A stretch of DNA of 60,388 nucleotides from Desulfovibrio sp. (GCA_016284885.1 JAEEPQ010000002.1:1-60388); one strand, 5' to 3'. Shown: positions 10,930 through 21,863, counted from the stretch's first letter. Notes: a model not told the origin generated them from the letters alone. Numbers and translations are program-made.

Positions 10930-11709
10930 ATGCTGCCCCGCATGTGCGCAAAAGTCCTCAAAGCCAGGGCCGATCAGCTCGTCTTCGAGCAGGGCCTGAC
11001 CGAAAGCCGCGAACAGGCCAAGCGGCTCATCATGGCCGGCGAAGTGCAGGTGGCCGTTCCCGAGGGAAGCCAGACCCTGCCCGTTGCCGTTGACAAGCCG
11101 GGCCACATCTACCCGGCCGGCACCCGCTTCCAGCTCACCGCCAGGGAGCAATACGTCAGCCGCGGCGCCTACAAGCTGCTCACCATCATGGACGCCTTCC
11201 ACCTCGACGTCCAGAACTGGGTCTGCCTCGATGCCGGTGCCTCCACGGGTGGCTTCACCGACTGCCTGCTCCAGCACGGCGCGGCCAGGGTCTACGCCGT
11301 GGACGTCGGCCACAACCAGCTGCACGAAAAGCTCAAGGCCGATCCCCGGGTCGTCAATCTGGAGGGCGTCAACCTCAGGGCCGCGCCCCCCTCGCTCATC
11401 CCCGAAGAGGTGGATCTTGTCGTGGCCGACGTCTCCTTCATCTCGCTTACGCTCATCCTGCCGCCCTGCATGGCCTGGCTCAAGGGCGGAGGGCTGGCTG
11501 CCGTGCTCATCAAGCCGCAGTTTGAGCTCGGGCCCGGCGAAACCGTCAAGGGCGTGGTCAGGAGCGAAGCCGCCCGCCAGCGCGCCGTGGACAAGATTCT
11601 CGGCTTCTGCGCGCAGGAGCTAGCGCTGGAGAGTCTCGGCGTGCTGCCTGCAGCCATCAAGGGACCCAAGGGCAACCAGGAATACATGGCGCTCTTCAGG
11701 CGAAGCTAG
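10930..11709 (+). CDS. tlyA: TlyA family RNA methyltransferase/hemolysin-like
   Basis: S4 domain plus FtsJ-like fold: YVSRGAYKLL, LDAGASTGGFTDCLLQHGA; start could instead be 10942. Confidence 0.88.
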   Translation: MLPRMCAKVLKARADQLVFEQGLTESREQAKRLIMAGEVQVAVPEGSQTLPVAVDKPGHIYPAGTRFQLTAREQYVSRGAYKLLTIMDAFHLDVQNWVCLDAGASTGGFTDCLLQHGAARVYAVDVGHNQLHEKLKADPRVVNLEGVNLRAAPPSLIPEEVDLVVADVSFISLTLILPPCMAWLKGGGLAAVLIKPQFELGPGETVKGVVRSEAARQRAVDKILGFCAQELALESLGVLPAAIKGPKGNQEYMALFRRS

Positions 11710-12161
11710 GCACGCCCCCTCCAGGGCTCCCAGTCCGGCCCTGGCCTGCCTGGCGGATGTCTGGAACCGCCCTGGCTGGCCTGAAGAGGCAAGGCCCGGA
11801 CGTCCTCATTCCCTGCCACCCAGACCGGACCAGATCTCTGCGCTTGAGGCAGTCCCTAGGCCGCAGACGCCGGAATCCGCTTGGCGGCGTGCGCAAAGCT
11901 TTTCGCTCCAGCATGCAGGCGAGGCTCTGCGCCGGCCTTGTGCGGGCACTTCGGCACCCCCTGTTCCCACCGCCGGCCACGCATGGGATCATCTCCCCTG
12001 CAGCGGCCAGCCTGATCCCGCGCAGGCCCCGTCCTATCCCTTGTGACCAAGCCTGTCTTCAGCTCTTTTGACGCATCTCCACTGCGCCCTGACCCGTCTC
12101 CCCGGCGACGAGGACACCGAAGGCCACCGCGTAGAAGAAGCTCTTCCCCCCCCTCGAGGGC

Positions 12162-12530
12162 ATGCGGGTGCTGCTCGCCGCGGATCAGCCCATCAACGCC
12201 GAGAGCGCCGCCACCATCCTCGAGGAAACCGAGGCCTCCGTGTCCCACGCCGAAGACGGCCTTGTCGCCCGCAAGCTCTTCGTCGATCCGAAGCCAGGCT
12301 TTTTCGACGTGGTTCTCATGGATCTGCGCATGCCCCACATGAACGGCTTCGGGGTCACAGCACCCATACGCGAAATGAACCGCGCCGATGCCAAGACCGT
12401 GCCCATCATCGCCCTCACGGCGGACGCCTTCGCCGAGGACGCCCAGCGTTGAATGGATGCCGGCATGAACGCCTATCTGGCCTAGCCCCTCGACGCCTCG
12501 CCGCTGATCAAGATGTTGGCTGGCAACAGC
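12162..12530 (+). pseudogene. Receiver-domain remnant, probably of a hybrid histidine kinase
   Basis: MRVLLAADQPINAES...HAEDGLVARKLF...FDVVLMDLRMPHMNGF...TVPIIALTADAFAEDAQR-*-MDAGMNAYLA-*-PLDASPLIKML; in-frame TGA and TAG and no upstream kinase. Confidence 0.8.
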
Positions 12531-12573
12531 GAGGAGAACCATGCCAAGGCATAACGCATCGCCAGCAAAGCTT

Positions 12574-12612
12574 CTGCAGGCTCCCGGCTCTGTGCGGACC
12601 GGGAGCCTGCAG
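12574..12612 (+). terminator. Perfect 14-bp hairpin downstream of receiver remnant
   Basis: CTGCAGGCTCCCGG ... CCGGGAGCCTGCAG, 11-nt loop; no clear U-tract. Confidence 0.4.
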
Positions 12613-12857
12613 CTCCTTCCGGGCGCCTTGCGGACCTGCCTTCATGCGCAGGCACGAGGCACCGTCCCAAAGGACACGAACGAACGGGGCCGAAAGCGGT
12701 TCCCGGACTGGCAGACACGCCTCTCCGAGAGACAGGGGTGTCCGAAGTTATGGATGCAGTTGAGGGCTCTGCTGAAGGGCGCCCGTCCGGCGCCTGAAGC
12801 CCGGCTGTCCAGACAGCGACGCCACACCCCAGCCTGCCTGCAGGGCAGGGACGGCCC

Positions 12858-14552
12858 TTACCGGGCAAGGCTGGCGGCGGCCTCGGCAATCATGCGCCGG
12901 GAGGCCTGGGCGCTGGCCTCGAGACTGGTTGCAACCTCGAGCAGCATGGGGCCTGAAGCGGGCCTGGCCGTGCAGAAGGGCAGAAGCGCCGCCCGCAGCT
13001 CCGCAAAGGATCCCGCGCGCCAGTAGGCCATGCCGAGAGTCTTGGCCAGATGCTCTGCGCCAAGCGCGCTTGCGCCGGCGATGAAGGCGTCCCTGTGCTC
13101 GGACTTGTCAGGGCCGGGAATGAGGTGGAAGATGCCGCCTCCGCCGTTGTTGAAGAGCAGGATACGCAGGTTGGCGGGGATGTCCCGGCGCCAGAGTGCG
13201 TTCTGGTCGTAGAAGAAGCTCAGGTCGCCGATGCAGCAGAAGGTGGGCCGGCCGCTGGCCTGGGCGTAGCCGCAGGCCGCGGAGAGGCTGCCGTCGATGC
13301 CGTTGATGCCCCTGTTGCAGGTCACTTCCGTGTCCTTCGGCAGGGGAAAGTACTGGGCGTTGCGCACCGGCGAGGAGTTGCCGAGCGCCAGCGCGGCGCC
13401 TTCCGGCATCGAGGCCAGAAAGCACTGCATAACCGTGGCGTCCGCAAAGGGCTCGGGATCGAAGTCCCTGGCCATGGTCGCCACGCGCTCCTGGCGCGCA
13501 TTCCAGGCCTTGGCAAAGGCGGGATCGGCGTGGCAGGGCTCGACCGCCAACCCTTCCAGGAGTTCCAAGTCCTCCGCCTCCACGGCCCTGGTCAGGCACT
13601 GGAAGAGGTCCGGACAGGCGCCGTCCGGCGAGACGTGCCAGTGAACTGCCGGCGGATGGACGCGAAGGTACTGCTTGAGGCGCTTGCTCACGATGTGGCC
13701 GCCCACGGTGGCGACGAAGTCGGGCCGGAGCTCTTCCGGCAGGCTTTCGGCAGGGCCTGCCAGCACGAGGTCGAAGAGGCCGGCAAAACCCGGTTCGCTC
13801 TCGATGGCGACGAGGTTGGCCAGATGCTCGGCAAAGACCATGCAGCCCTCGGCCATGAGGGCCTTCAGCGGCGCCTCGAGCCCCAGGCCCGCCAATTCCT
13901 GGCCGACGACGATCAGTGGGCGCCTCGCGCTTTGCCACTCCGCCCGCATGGCAGAGGAAAGCCCGAATTTCCGGCTTTGCTCCCTGCGGATGACGCGCAC
14001 TTCGGGCAGAGCCTCAACGCCAAAGTCGTACAGGGGCTCGGCAAGGGGCACATTGATGTGAACCGGCCCTGAACCAGCATGGCACAGCTCCAGCAGGGCC
14101 TCGTTGACTAGGCGGTTGCCGTACCACAGGCTTTCGGCGTCCTTGGGCTCAGGCAGGCTGACCTGCCTGCGGACAACGTTCTGCAGGGCGCCCGGCTGCA
14201 CCATGGTCTGGCCGTCCATCTGGCCTATCCAAGCCTCGGGCCGGTCGGCGGAGATCACGAGCAGGGGCAGGCGCTGGTAGTAGGCTTCGGCAACGGCGGG
14301 AGCCATGTCGAGCAGGGCCGATCCGGAGGTGCAGCAGACGGCGCAGGGGCGCTTCAGGGCCGCGCACATGCCGAGCGCCGTGAAGGCGGCGCTGCGCTCG
14401 TCCACCATGGCCGTGCAGCGAAGCCGGGGACAGCTGGCGAAGGTATGGGCCAGCGGGGCGCTGCGGGAGCCTGCGCAGACAACGACGTCCTCGATGCCAT
14501 GGGCGCAGAGCAGGGCCGTCAGTTCCAGGACATGGGCTTTCACGGAATACAT
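12858..14552 (-). CDS. menD: 2-succinyl-5-enolpyruvyl-6-hydroxy-3-cyclohexene-1-carboxylate synthase
   Basis: VCAGSRSAPL, CTSGSALLDMAPAVAEAYYQRLPLLVISADRPE, NRGINGIDG, FCCIGDLSFFYDQNAL. Confidence 0.92.
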   Translation of the reverse strand: MYSVKAHVLELTALLCAHGIEDVVVCAGSRSAPLAHTFASCPRLRCTAMVDERSAAFTALGMCAALKRPCAVCCTSGSALLDMAPAVAEAYYQRLPLLVISADRPEAWIGQMDGQTMVQPGALQNVVRRQVSLPEPKDAESLWYGNRLVNEALLELCHAGSGPVHINVPLAEPLYDFGVEALPEVRVIRREQSRKFGLSSAMRAEWQSARRPLIVVGQELAGLGLEAPLKALMAEGCMVFAEHLANLVAIESEPGFAGLFDLVLAGPAESLPEELRPDFVATVGGHIVSKRLKQYLRVHPPAVHWHVSPDGACPDLFQCLTRAVEAEDLELLEGLAVEPCHADPAFAKAWNARQERVATMARDFDPEPFADATVMQCFLASMPEGAALALGNSSPVRNAQYFPLPKDTEVTCNRGINGIDGSLSAACGYAQASGRPTFCCIGDLSFFYDQNALWRRDIPANLRILLFNNGGGGIFHLIPGPDKSEHRDAFIAGASALGAEHLAKTLGMAYWRAGSFAELRAALLPFCTARPASGPMLLEVATSLEASAQASRRMIAEAAASLAR

Positions 14553-14664
14553 GGTGCTGTCGTCTCCGAGGGGGGCGTCGCGTGCGGAAAGACGCGGGCG
14601 CGGAAGCGGGCGGGCGGGAAGGACGAAAAGGGATGCCTTCCCTTTTCCTGCCGGAAACCTACCA

Positions 14665-15930
14665 CTATCCCCGCAAATTGCCAGCCTCGGGCGTCCGTCC
14701 CGAAGGCTGCGGATCCAGTTCCTGGCGCTGGTCCTGTCCCTGCGCCAGACCATCCCGGCGATGCATCGCCAGCGCCCCTCTGGCAACCACCCCTTCGCCG
14801 AAGCGCTCCCTGAGCGCGTCGAGGGTGCGGTCGAGCTTGAGCCTGCGCTTTTCGCCCTCGAATTCGGGCGAGCGTCCGCCGTTCAGGAGCGAGAGCAGCG
14901 TCAGCCTTTCGCGGGGCGCCCCGAAATTGGAGACCCCGACGCCAAGGAGGCGAACCGCCTTTTTCAGCGAAACGGCCTCCAGGAGCTCTCTGGCGACGCC
15001 GTAGATGCCCTGCGTGGAGGCAACGGGCGCATCCAGGGTCTTCGAGCGCGTGATCTGGGTGAAGTCGGCGTACTTGACCTTCAGCGTCACGGTGCGGCCC
15101 TGCAGCTTCTGGCTTCGCAGCCGGCGGCCGACCTTTTCGGCATGCGCGAGCAGGATGCGCCGAAGCTGCTCAAGGTCGCGGGTATCCTTGGCAAGTGTCT
15201 CCTCGGCGCTTTCAGACTTGGCCTCGCGCACCGGCTCCACGCGCCGCGGATCCCGCCCCATGGCGCGCTCGAGCAGGACTAGGCCCGGACGGCCAAAGCG
15301 GGTCCGGAAGAAGTCCGGGCTGTAGCGGCGCATGTCCGAGGCAAAGCGTATGCCGAACTTGCCGAGCGCCTCCGCCATCCTGGGGCCCACGCCGGGAATC
15401 TTGCGCACCGGAAGCGTGGCGAGGAAGGCCTCCACGTCCCCGGTTTCCAGAATGAACACGCCGTCCGGCTTGTTGACGTCGGAGCAGATCTTGGCAAGGA
15501 ACTTGACCGGCGCCACGCCCACGGAGCAGGTGAGTCCGCCTGTCGCGGTCCGGATGGCGCAGCGCAGCGAGCAGACGAGGGCGGGGAGGCTGCCGTAGAC
15601 GCGCTCCAGCCCCTCCGCATCGAGGTATGCCTCGTCGATGCTGGCCTGCTCCACCAGGGGCGAGTGGGCGCGGAGCACCTCCATGACCTTGCCGGAGAGT
15701 TCCTTGTACCTGTCGAAGCGCGGGCGCACGAAGACGCCCTGGGGGCAGAGGCGGCGCGCCTGGCCTGCCGGCATGGCCGAATGGACGCCGAAGCGCCTCG
15801 CCTCGTAGGATGCCGTGGCGACGACGCCCCGATCGCCTCCGCCGACCATGACCGGACGTCCCCGCAGGGCGGGATTGTCCATCTGCTCGACGGACGCGAA
15901 GAAGGCGTCCATGTCCACGTGCACGATCAT
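14665..15930 (-). CDS. dinB: DNA polymerase IV (Y-family)
   Basis: MIVHVDMDAFFASVEQ...SIDEAYLDAEG...CSVGVAPVKFLAKICSDVNKPDG. Confidence 0.93.
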   Translation of the reverse strand: MIVHVDMDAFFASVEQMDNPALRGRPVMVGGGDRGVVATASYEARRFGVHSAMPAGQARRLCPQGVFVRPRFDRYKELSGKVMEVLRAHSPLVEQASIDEAYLDAEGLERVYGSLPALVCSLRCAIRTATGGLTCSVGVAPVKFLAKICSDVNKPDGVFILETGDVEAFLATLPVRKIPGVGPRMAEALGKFGIRFASDMRRYSPDFFRTRFGRPGLVLLERAMGRDPRRVEPVREAKSESAEETLAKDTRDLEQLRRILLAHAEKVGRRLRSQKLQGRTVTLKVKYADFTQITRSKTLDAPVASTQGIYGVARELLEAVSLKKAVRLLGVGVSNFGAPRERLTLLSLLNGGRSPEFEGEKRRLKLDRTLDALRERFGEGVVARGALAMHRRDGLAQGQDQRQELDPQPSGRTPEAGNLRG

Positions 15931-15954
15931 CGGGGAGGAGCCTCCCGGCGCCGG

Positions 15955-16365
15955 CTACTCCGCCTTGACGAAGCTGATGCGCAGCTTCCTGATCCTCGGC
16001 CCGTCGGACTCGCAGAGGTAGACGGACTGCCACTGGCCAAGGTCGAGGCGTCCGGCAGCCACGGGCACCATCACGGAAGCGCCGTAGATGGAGGTCTTGA
16101 TGTGGGCGTCCGCGTTGCCCTCGGCGTGCCTGAAGCCCCCGTCCCTAGGAATGTACTTGCTGAAGAGGTCCATCATGTCCCGCTTCACGTCGGGATCCCA
16201 GCCCTCGTTGATAGTCACGCCGCAGGTGGTGTGGGGGCTGTAGACGACGAGGAAGCCGTCGATCCAGCCCTTGGGGACGTTGGAGGAGAGCACGTTGCCG
16301 AGGGCGGTGGTGACGTCCACCATCTCCACGCGGGTATGGGTCTGCACGCTGAGGTATTCGGGCAT
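15955..16365 (-). CDS. YjbQ / secondary thiamine-phosphate synthase family protein
   Basis: SPHTTCGVTINEGWDPDVKRDM...HAEGNADAHIKTSIYGASVMVPV...LGQWQSVYLCE. Confidence 0.9.
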   Translation of the reverse strand: MPEYLSVQTHTRVEMVDVTTALGNVLSSNVPKGWIDGFLVVYSPHTTCGVTINEGWDPDVKRDMMDLFSKYIPRDGGFRHAEGNADAHIKTSIYGASVMVPVAAGRLDLGQWQSVYLCESDGPRIRKLRISFVKAE

Positions 16366-16461
16366 TCGGAACAGTCCTTGGCTCGTCGAAACGCCTGCCT
16401 TCCGGCATCCCTCCAGCATCCGGGAGGACGCCGGAGGCGCAGGCTGGAGCATCAGTCGGGA

Positions 16462-17790
16462 TCAGAGCACGCGGTAGCACACGGCCGGCTTGTGCAGCAG
16501 GCCCGTGTCCATGGCGTGCTGGAGGGCGGTCTTCATGGCGAGGCTGGAGGCCTCGTGGGTCATGAAGACGAGCGGCACGACGTGTTCCCCGACGCTGGAG
16601 CGCTGGATGACCTGCTCCATGCTGATGCCCTCGCGGGCCATGCAGCCGGCCAGATCGCGCAGAACGCCGGGCGTGTCCGGCACCATGACGCGCACGTAGT
16701 ACTTGGCGAGGCAGTCGTCCGGCGGGACGATGGCTGCCCGGGGAATGTTCTCGTCGGCAAAGCCCGTGTTGTTGGGGCGCGCGTCCCTGGCGACAGCCAG
16801 GAGGTCGCCCAGCACCACGCTCGCCGTGGGCAGGGAGCCGGCGCCGCGACCGTGGAAGAAGAGGGAGCCTGCGGACTCGCTCTCCACCCGGACGGCGTTG
16901 TAGACGCCACCCACGCGCGCCAAAAGGTAGGTGTGGTGCACGAGCACGGGGTAGACGCCGGCGGCCAGGCGGATGGGCCCCTCGTCGCCCTCGTCGAGGT
17001 TGACGCGCTTGACCTCGGCCAAGAGCTTGATGCGGTAGCCGAACTCCCGGGCCATGGCGATGTCGCGGGCGTCCATGCCGCGTATGCCCTGCACGGGCAG
17101 CACCGTGTAGGGGTAGTTGACGCCGAAGGCGAGGCGGATGAGGAGGGTGAGCTTGTGGGCCGCGTCCTGGCCGTCGATGTCGAGCGTGGGATCCGCCTCG
17201 GCGTAGCCGAGCGCCTGGGCCTGCTTCAAGGCCGTGTCGAAGTCGAGGCCGTTGGTGGACATCTCGGAGAGGATGTAGTTGCTCGTGCCGTTCAGGATGC
17301 CCTGCACGGAGACAAGGCGCTGGCCGGCCAGAGGCACGCGCAGGGCCTCGATGATGGGCACGGCGCCGGCGACGGCGGCCTCGTAGCGCAGGATGAGGTT
17401 CTTCTCCTTGGCGAGCCTGAGCAGGTCGATGCCCTCTTCGGCCAGCAGCGCCTTGTTGGCGGTCACGACGTGCTTGCCGTTTCTGAGCGCCCCCTCGATG
17501 AGGCTCCGGGCCGCATCGATGCCGCCCATGAGCTCCACCACGACGTCGATGTCGGGATTGTCCACGAGCTCGGCCGGATTGGCCGTCACATGGCAGCTGT
17601 CCGGCAGCTCCACGCTGCGCGGCTTGTTGACGCTGCGCACCAGGGCGCAGACCAGCTCGATGCTCCGTCCGGTGCGGCGGCGGATAAGCGTTGCATTCTT
17701 CTCCAGCAGCTCCACAAGGCCGCCGCCAACCGTTCCCAAGCCAGCAAGCCCGATGCGCAGGGGCTTGTCCGTGTTCGCCAAATCAGGCAT
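16462..17790 (-). CDS. hom: Homoserine dehydrogenase (ACT domain)
   Basis: IGLAGLGTVGGGLVELL...VELMGGIDAA...VVTANKALLAEEG...ILNGTSNYILSEM. Confidence 0.94.
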   Translation of the reverse strand: MPDLANTDKPLRIGLAGLGTVGGGLVELLEKNATLIRRRTGRSIELVCALVRSVNKPRSVELPDSCHVTANPAELVDNPDIDVVVELMGGIDAARSLIEGALRNGKHVVTANKALLAEEGIDLLRLAKEKNLILRYEAAVAGAVPIIEALRVPLAGQRLVSVQGILNGTSNYILSEMSTNGLDFDTALKQAQALGYAEADPTLDIDGQDAAHKLTLLIRLAFGVNYPYTVLPVQGIRGMDARDIAMAREFGYRIKLLAEVKRVNLDEGDEGPIRLAAGVYPVLVHHTYLLARVGGVYNAVRVESESAGSLFFHGRGAGSLPTASVVLGDLLAVARDARPNNTGFADENIPRAAIVPPDDCLAKYYVRVMVPDTPGVLRDLAGCMAREGISMEQVIQRSSVGEHVVPLVFMTHEASSLAMKTALQHAMDTGLLHKPAVCYRVL

Positions 17791-18101
17791 ACCGCACGCT
17801 CCCAAAGCCGGCGCCGGGAGCATGTGCAGGCCGGCTCGGCCGTGTCCGAGGTGACATCTGGAGCGCACCCGGGACCGTCCCGGCCGACTCCAAAACGACA
17901 GGAACTATTCCTATACCTGTTTGCCGGACGTAAATCTAGACGTACGCTACGACCTTCCTCAAAAAAAGCCTGCAAATGCGCACGGTTGTCGGCAGGCACA
18001 GCAGACCTCCCCACGTGCCCTGAATTGCGCCCCGCAGGGCTCTCGGGTATTGTCCCGCCATCCAAAAAACCCTCTTGCACGGCCCTGCGCCCGGAGCTCA
18101 C

Positions 18102-19130
18102 ATGGAAGACCATATCCGCTTCAACGAAAAGGACGCCGTCCTCGACCTGCTCGACCAGCGCAAGCTGCCGGGCGTGGAGGAGCGCTTCCCCTGCCGAACC
18201 ACCGACGACGTCATCTACGCCCTGCAGACCATGGTCGTGCGCGGCGCGCCTGCCATCGGCGTTTCCGCGGCCTTTGGCTGCGCTGTGGCTCTTGCCGAGT
18301 CCAGGGGCAAGGACTGGCGGAAGATCCTGCCGGAGAAGATGGAGGCCATACGCCAGGCCCGTCCCACGGCCGTCAACCTGGCCTGGGCCGTGGACCGCAT
18401 GGCCGCGCTCTGGAAGGCCAACGCCGGCCTCGGCTGCGACGATCTGCTTGCCTGCTTCATCGCCGAAGCCAAGCGGCTCCAGCAGGCGGACATCGACTCC
18501 TGCAAGGCCATAGGGCGCTTCGGCCTGCCCTGCGTGCACGACAACGACACCATCCTGACCCACTGCAACGCCGGCGCCCTCGCCACGGCCGGCTACGGCA
18601 CGGCCCTCGGCGTCGTCAGGGCAGCCTTCGAGCACTACCAGGGCATCAAGGTCATCGCCGACGAGACCCGCCCCTTCCTGCAGGGGGCGAGGCTCACCGC
18701 CTGGGAGCTCGCCAAGGACGGCATCCCGGTGACGGTCGCCTGCGACAACGCCTGCGCCCTGCTCATGAGCAGGGGCCTCGTCCAGTGCGTGGTGGTCGGC
18801 GCAGACCGCATTGCGGCCAACGGCGACGCTGCCAACAAGATAGGCACCTTTGGCGTGGCGCTGCTGGCCAGGCACTTCGGCATCCCCTTCTACGTGGCAG
18901 CCCCCGTCTCCACCATCGATCCCGCAACGCCCACGGGCGCATCCATTCCCATTGAAGAGCGCACGCCTCTAGAAGTCACGACCATAGGATCGACGCAGGT
19001 CACCCCGGACGGCGTGCCTGTCTACAACTTCGCCTTCGACGTCACGCCGGCAGAGCTCATTGCCGGCATCATCACCGACAGGGGCCTGCTCAAGGCGCCC
19101 TACGCCGAGGCCATCAAGGCCCTCTTCTAG
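18102..19130 (+). CDS. mtnA: S-methyl-5-thioribose-1-phosphate isomerase
   Basis: [16 protein letters not shown]...[18 protein letters not shown]...[19 protein letters not shown]. Confidence 0.93.
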   Translation: MEDHIRFNEKDAVLDLLDQRKLPGVEERFPCRTTDDVIYALQTMVVRGAPAIGVSAAFGCAVALAESRGKDWRKILPEKMEAIRQARPTAVNLAWAVDRMAALWKANAGLGCDDLLACFIAEAKRLQQADIDSCKAIGRFGLPCVHDNDTILTHCNAGALATAGYGTALGVVRAAFEHYQGIKVIADETRPFLQGARLTAWELAKDGIPVTVACDNACALLMSRGLVQCVVVGADRIAANGDAANKIGTFGVALLARHFGIPFYVAAPVSTIDPATPTGASIPIEERTPLEVTTIGSTQVTPDGVPVYNFAFDVTPAELIAGIITDRGLLKAPYAEAIKALF

Positions 19131-19156
19131 ATCCTGTCCTTTCGAGGAGTCGATCC

Positions 19157-21031
19157 ATGCTCATGCAGCTTTTCGCCGGCAGCGCCGGCCCTGCCCAGGA
19201 CGGCGCCCTGCAGGCCTCCTTCGATGCCTGGAGCGTCCAGGACGGCCAGATCTCCATTCCCCGGGAAACCGCCTCCCGCCTGCTTCAGATCCGCGCCGAG
19301 CATGCTGCCTTCGTCTTCGATCTCGGCAAGGCGCAGGCAGGCAGGCTTCCCCTCTGCGATGCGCTGAAGCAGGGCTCCGCCCTCTCCATGTGGTGGTGCT
19401 CCCTGCTCTACGAGCGCCACCCCAAGGTGACGCCCATGCTCTACGAGGTCTACCGCCTGCGCGCCGTGGAGCTCGCCATGCTCGAGCGCGGGTGCACGGC
19501 CCTGGCGGCGCGCGGACTCTCCCGGCCTGCCTGCCAGGCCCTGGCAGCCATGTGCCGCCGGCGCGGCTGGTCCTTCGAAGCCATTGAGCAGGCAGACGCC
19601 AGCGCCGGCAAGAGCCGGCTGCGCAAGACCTACGAAAAGACGCCCGCCCCCCTGCGGACCCTTGCCCGCTTCGGCTGGTGGCTGTGGAAGGTGCGCCGGC
19701 ACATCGGAGGGCCCGTCACGCTTTCCCCATCCAGCCAGCCCACGGGAACCATAGCCACCTACTTTCCCAACATCGACGCGAAGCTGGCCGGCGAGGGCAT
19801 CTTCCGCTCCCGCTACTGGGAGTCCCTGCACGATGCGCTGGCAGAAGAGGCAGGAGCAGGCCAGCCTCCCGCCGTGCGCTGGCTCTTCGTGCACTTCCCC
19901 TCGCCCCAGGGCTCGCTTGCCCAATGCCGGCAGTGGATTGACGGCTTTCGCCACGCCCGCAAAAGCGGCGTCTCCTTCAACTACCTGGAGGAATTCCTCT
20001 CGGCCAAGGACATTCTGCAGGGCTGGCTGCGCTACGCCCGCCTCGCCCTGGCAAGCCTTGCGGCCGAGCGGGCCGTGCGCGGGCGCTTCCGCCTGCCATC
20101 CTCCGAACTCGACCTCTGGCCCCTGCTGCAGGCCGACTTCGCCGAGTCCTTCCGCGGCTGGCGCTGCCTTGAACGCGTGCTCCAGCAGAAGGGCATCGAA
20201 AACTACGTCGGCCAGGCAGGCGCCCAGCGCTGGTGGACCTTCCCCCTGGAGAACTGCCCCTGGGAGCGCATGCTCACCCACGCCGTGCACGAGCGCCATG
20301 CAGGCCCGGTGCTGGGCGCCCAGCACTCCACCATACGACCCACGGATTTCCGCTACTTCGACGACCCGAGGACCTGGTCGGATCCCGAAACTCTGCCCTT
20401 CCAGCCGGACTGCGTTGCCGGCAACGGCGAGAGCGCCTGCTCCCAGTGGCGGGCAGCCGGCGTGCCCGAGCACCGCCTCGGCCAGATCGAGGCCCTGCGC
20501 TACCTCTATCTGGCAGGCCAAAAGAAGGCCAGGCTGGACGGCCGGCCCCGCCAGCTGCTGGTGGTGACCAGCTTCTTCAGGGACGAGACCGAGGCCCATC
20601 TGCAGCTCCTTGCCCAAGCCGAGGAGCAGGGCCTGCTTGCGGACTTCGAGGTCACGGTGAAGCCGCACCCCTACCTGCCCGTGGAGGCGCGCCTGCGCGA
20701 GCTCCTGGGCGAGAAGGCGGAGCGCTTCGCCTTCTCGACCGTGCCCGTGGCCGAGGCGCTGGCCTCCAGCCCCCTCGTCTGGGCCTCCAACTCCACCACT
20801 GTGGCCCTCGAGGCTGCCGTCAAGGGCCTGCCCGTCATGGTCATGCAGCCATCAAACGACTTCGATCTCTGCCCTCTGCAGGACGTGCCTGGACTTCCCC
20901 GCACAAGCTCGCTGCAGGATCTCAAGGAAGCGCTGGCATCTGCCGCTCCGCTGGAGCTTGATCCCAACTATCTGCGCCTCGACACGAGCCTTGCCCGCTG
21001 GCGGGACATGCTGGGGCTGAAGCAGGCATAG
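19157..21031 (+). CDS. Putative surface carbohydrate biosynthesis protein
   Basis: Resembles the surface-carbohydrate/glycosyltransferase-like family as recalled (TIFGxY-type YFPNID...W..LH, late KPHPYLP, WASNSTTVALEAAVKGLPV); family call is tentative. Confidence 0.5.
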   Translation: MLMQLFAGSAGPAQDGALQASFDAWSVQDGQISIPRETASRLLQIRAEHAAFVFDLGKAQAGRLPLCDALKQGSALSMWWCSLLYERHPKVTPMLYEVYRLRAVELAMLERGCTALAARGLSRPACQALAAMCRRRGWSFEAIEQADASAGKSRLRKTYEKTPAPLRTLARFGWWLWKVRRHIGGPVTLSPSSQPTGTIATYFPNIDAKLAGEGIFRSRYWESLHDALAEEAGAGQPPAVRWLFVHFPSPQGSLAQCRQWIDGFRHARKSGVSFNYLEEFLSAKDILQGWLRYARLALASLAAERAVRGRFRLPSSELDLWPLLQADFAESFRGWRCLERVLQQKGIENYVGQAGAQRWWTFPLENCPWERMLTHAVHERHAGPVLGAQHSTIRPTDFRYFDDPRTWSDPETLPFQPDCVAGNGESACSQWRAAGVPEHRLGQIEALRYLYLAGQKKARLDGRPRQLLVVTSFFRDETEAHLQLLAQAEEQGLLADFEVTVKPHPYLPVEARLRELLGEKAERFAFSTVPVAEALASSPLVWASNSTTVALEAAVKGLPVMVMQPSNDFDLCPLQDVPGLPRTSSLQDLKEALASAAPLELDPNYLRLDTSLARWRDMLGLKQA

Positions 21032-21053
21032 CGCCTGCAGGAAGGAGCTACCC

Positions 21054-21863
21054 ATGATAGGCGCCATCATCGGCGACATGGCTGGCTGCAGGTTCGAGCG
21101 CCATGCCCACCAGCCAGGCCTCGATCCCCTCGACTTTCCCCTCTTTTCCGAGCGCACCAGCTTCACGGACGACACGGTGCTCTCCTTTGCCGTGAGCGAG
21201 GCCCTCATGGAGAGCAAGGGCGATGCGCAGCGCATGCGCGATGCCTGCAGCCGGCGCTTCAAGGCCTTCGCCTGCAGGTATCCACGGGCTGGCTACGGCC
21301 GGCGCTTCCGGGAGTGGGCCTTCAGCAAGGACACCACGCCCTTCGGCAGCTTCGGCAACGGATCTGCCATGCGCGTCTCGCCCGTGGGCTGGAGCTTCGG
21401 GACGCTGGAGGAGACGGAGCGCATGGCCAGGGCCTCGGCCGAGCCGACCCACAACCATCCCGAGGGCGTCAAGGGCGCCTGCAGCGTGGCGGCCGCCATC
21501 TTCCTTGCCCGCCAGGGGCAATGCCCAGAGGAGATACGCGACCATATCCAGCGCGCCTACGGCTACGATCTGTCCCAGCACATCCCAGAGATAGGCAATA
21601 CGGGCTTCGACTCGACCTGCCAAGGATCGGTTCCGCAGGCCATCGTCTGCGCCCTTGAAACGGCAAGCGTCGAGGATGCCGTCCGCTCTGCCATACTCCT
21701 GCGCGGCGACGCGGACACCCAGGGCGCCATTGCCGGAAGCATCGCCGAAGCCCTGTGGGGCGTGCCGGAGGATCTGAAGAACGAGGCGGAAGCGCGGCTC
21801 GACGGCTATCTGCGGGACTGCCTCCAGCGCTGGCGCAGCTGGCTTGCTGGACGCAGGGCCTAG
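21054..21863 (+). CDS. ADP-ribosylglycohydrolase family protein (copy 1)
   Basis: MIGAIIGDMAG, FTDDTVLSFAV, NGSAMRVSPVG, HNHPEGVKGA, RGDADTQGAIAGSIAEALWG. Confidence 0.88.
   Translation: MIGAIIGDMAGCRFERHAHQPGLDPLDFPLFSERTSFTDDTVLSFAVSEALMESKGDAQRMRDACSRRFKAFACRYPRAGYGRRFREWAFSKDTTPFGSFGNGSAMRVSPVGWSFGTLEETERMARASAEPTHNHPEGVKGACSVAAAIFLARQGQCPEEIRDHIQRAYGYDLSQHIPEIGNTGFDSTCQGSVPQAIVCALETASVEDAVRSAILLRGDADTQGAIAGSIAEALWGVPEDLKNEAEARLDGYLRDCLQRWRSWLAGRRA

Noticed and set aside
12450-12452. TGA in the receiver relic as a selenocysteine codon
   Set aside because: A second in-frame TAG follows, the protein lacks its N-terminal domains and no SECIS-like reason exists; pseudogene is simpler.
15664-18513. 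949-aa plus-strand ORF opposite dinB, yjbQ and hom
   Set aside because: Spans three confident minus-strand genes; composition typical of antisense frames.
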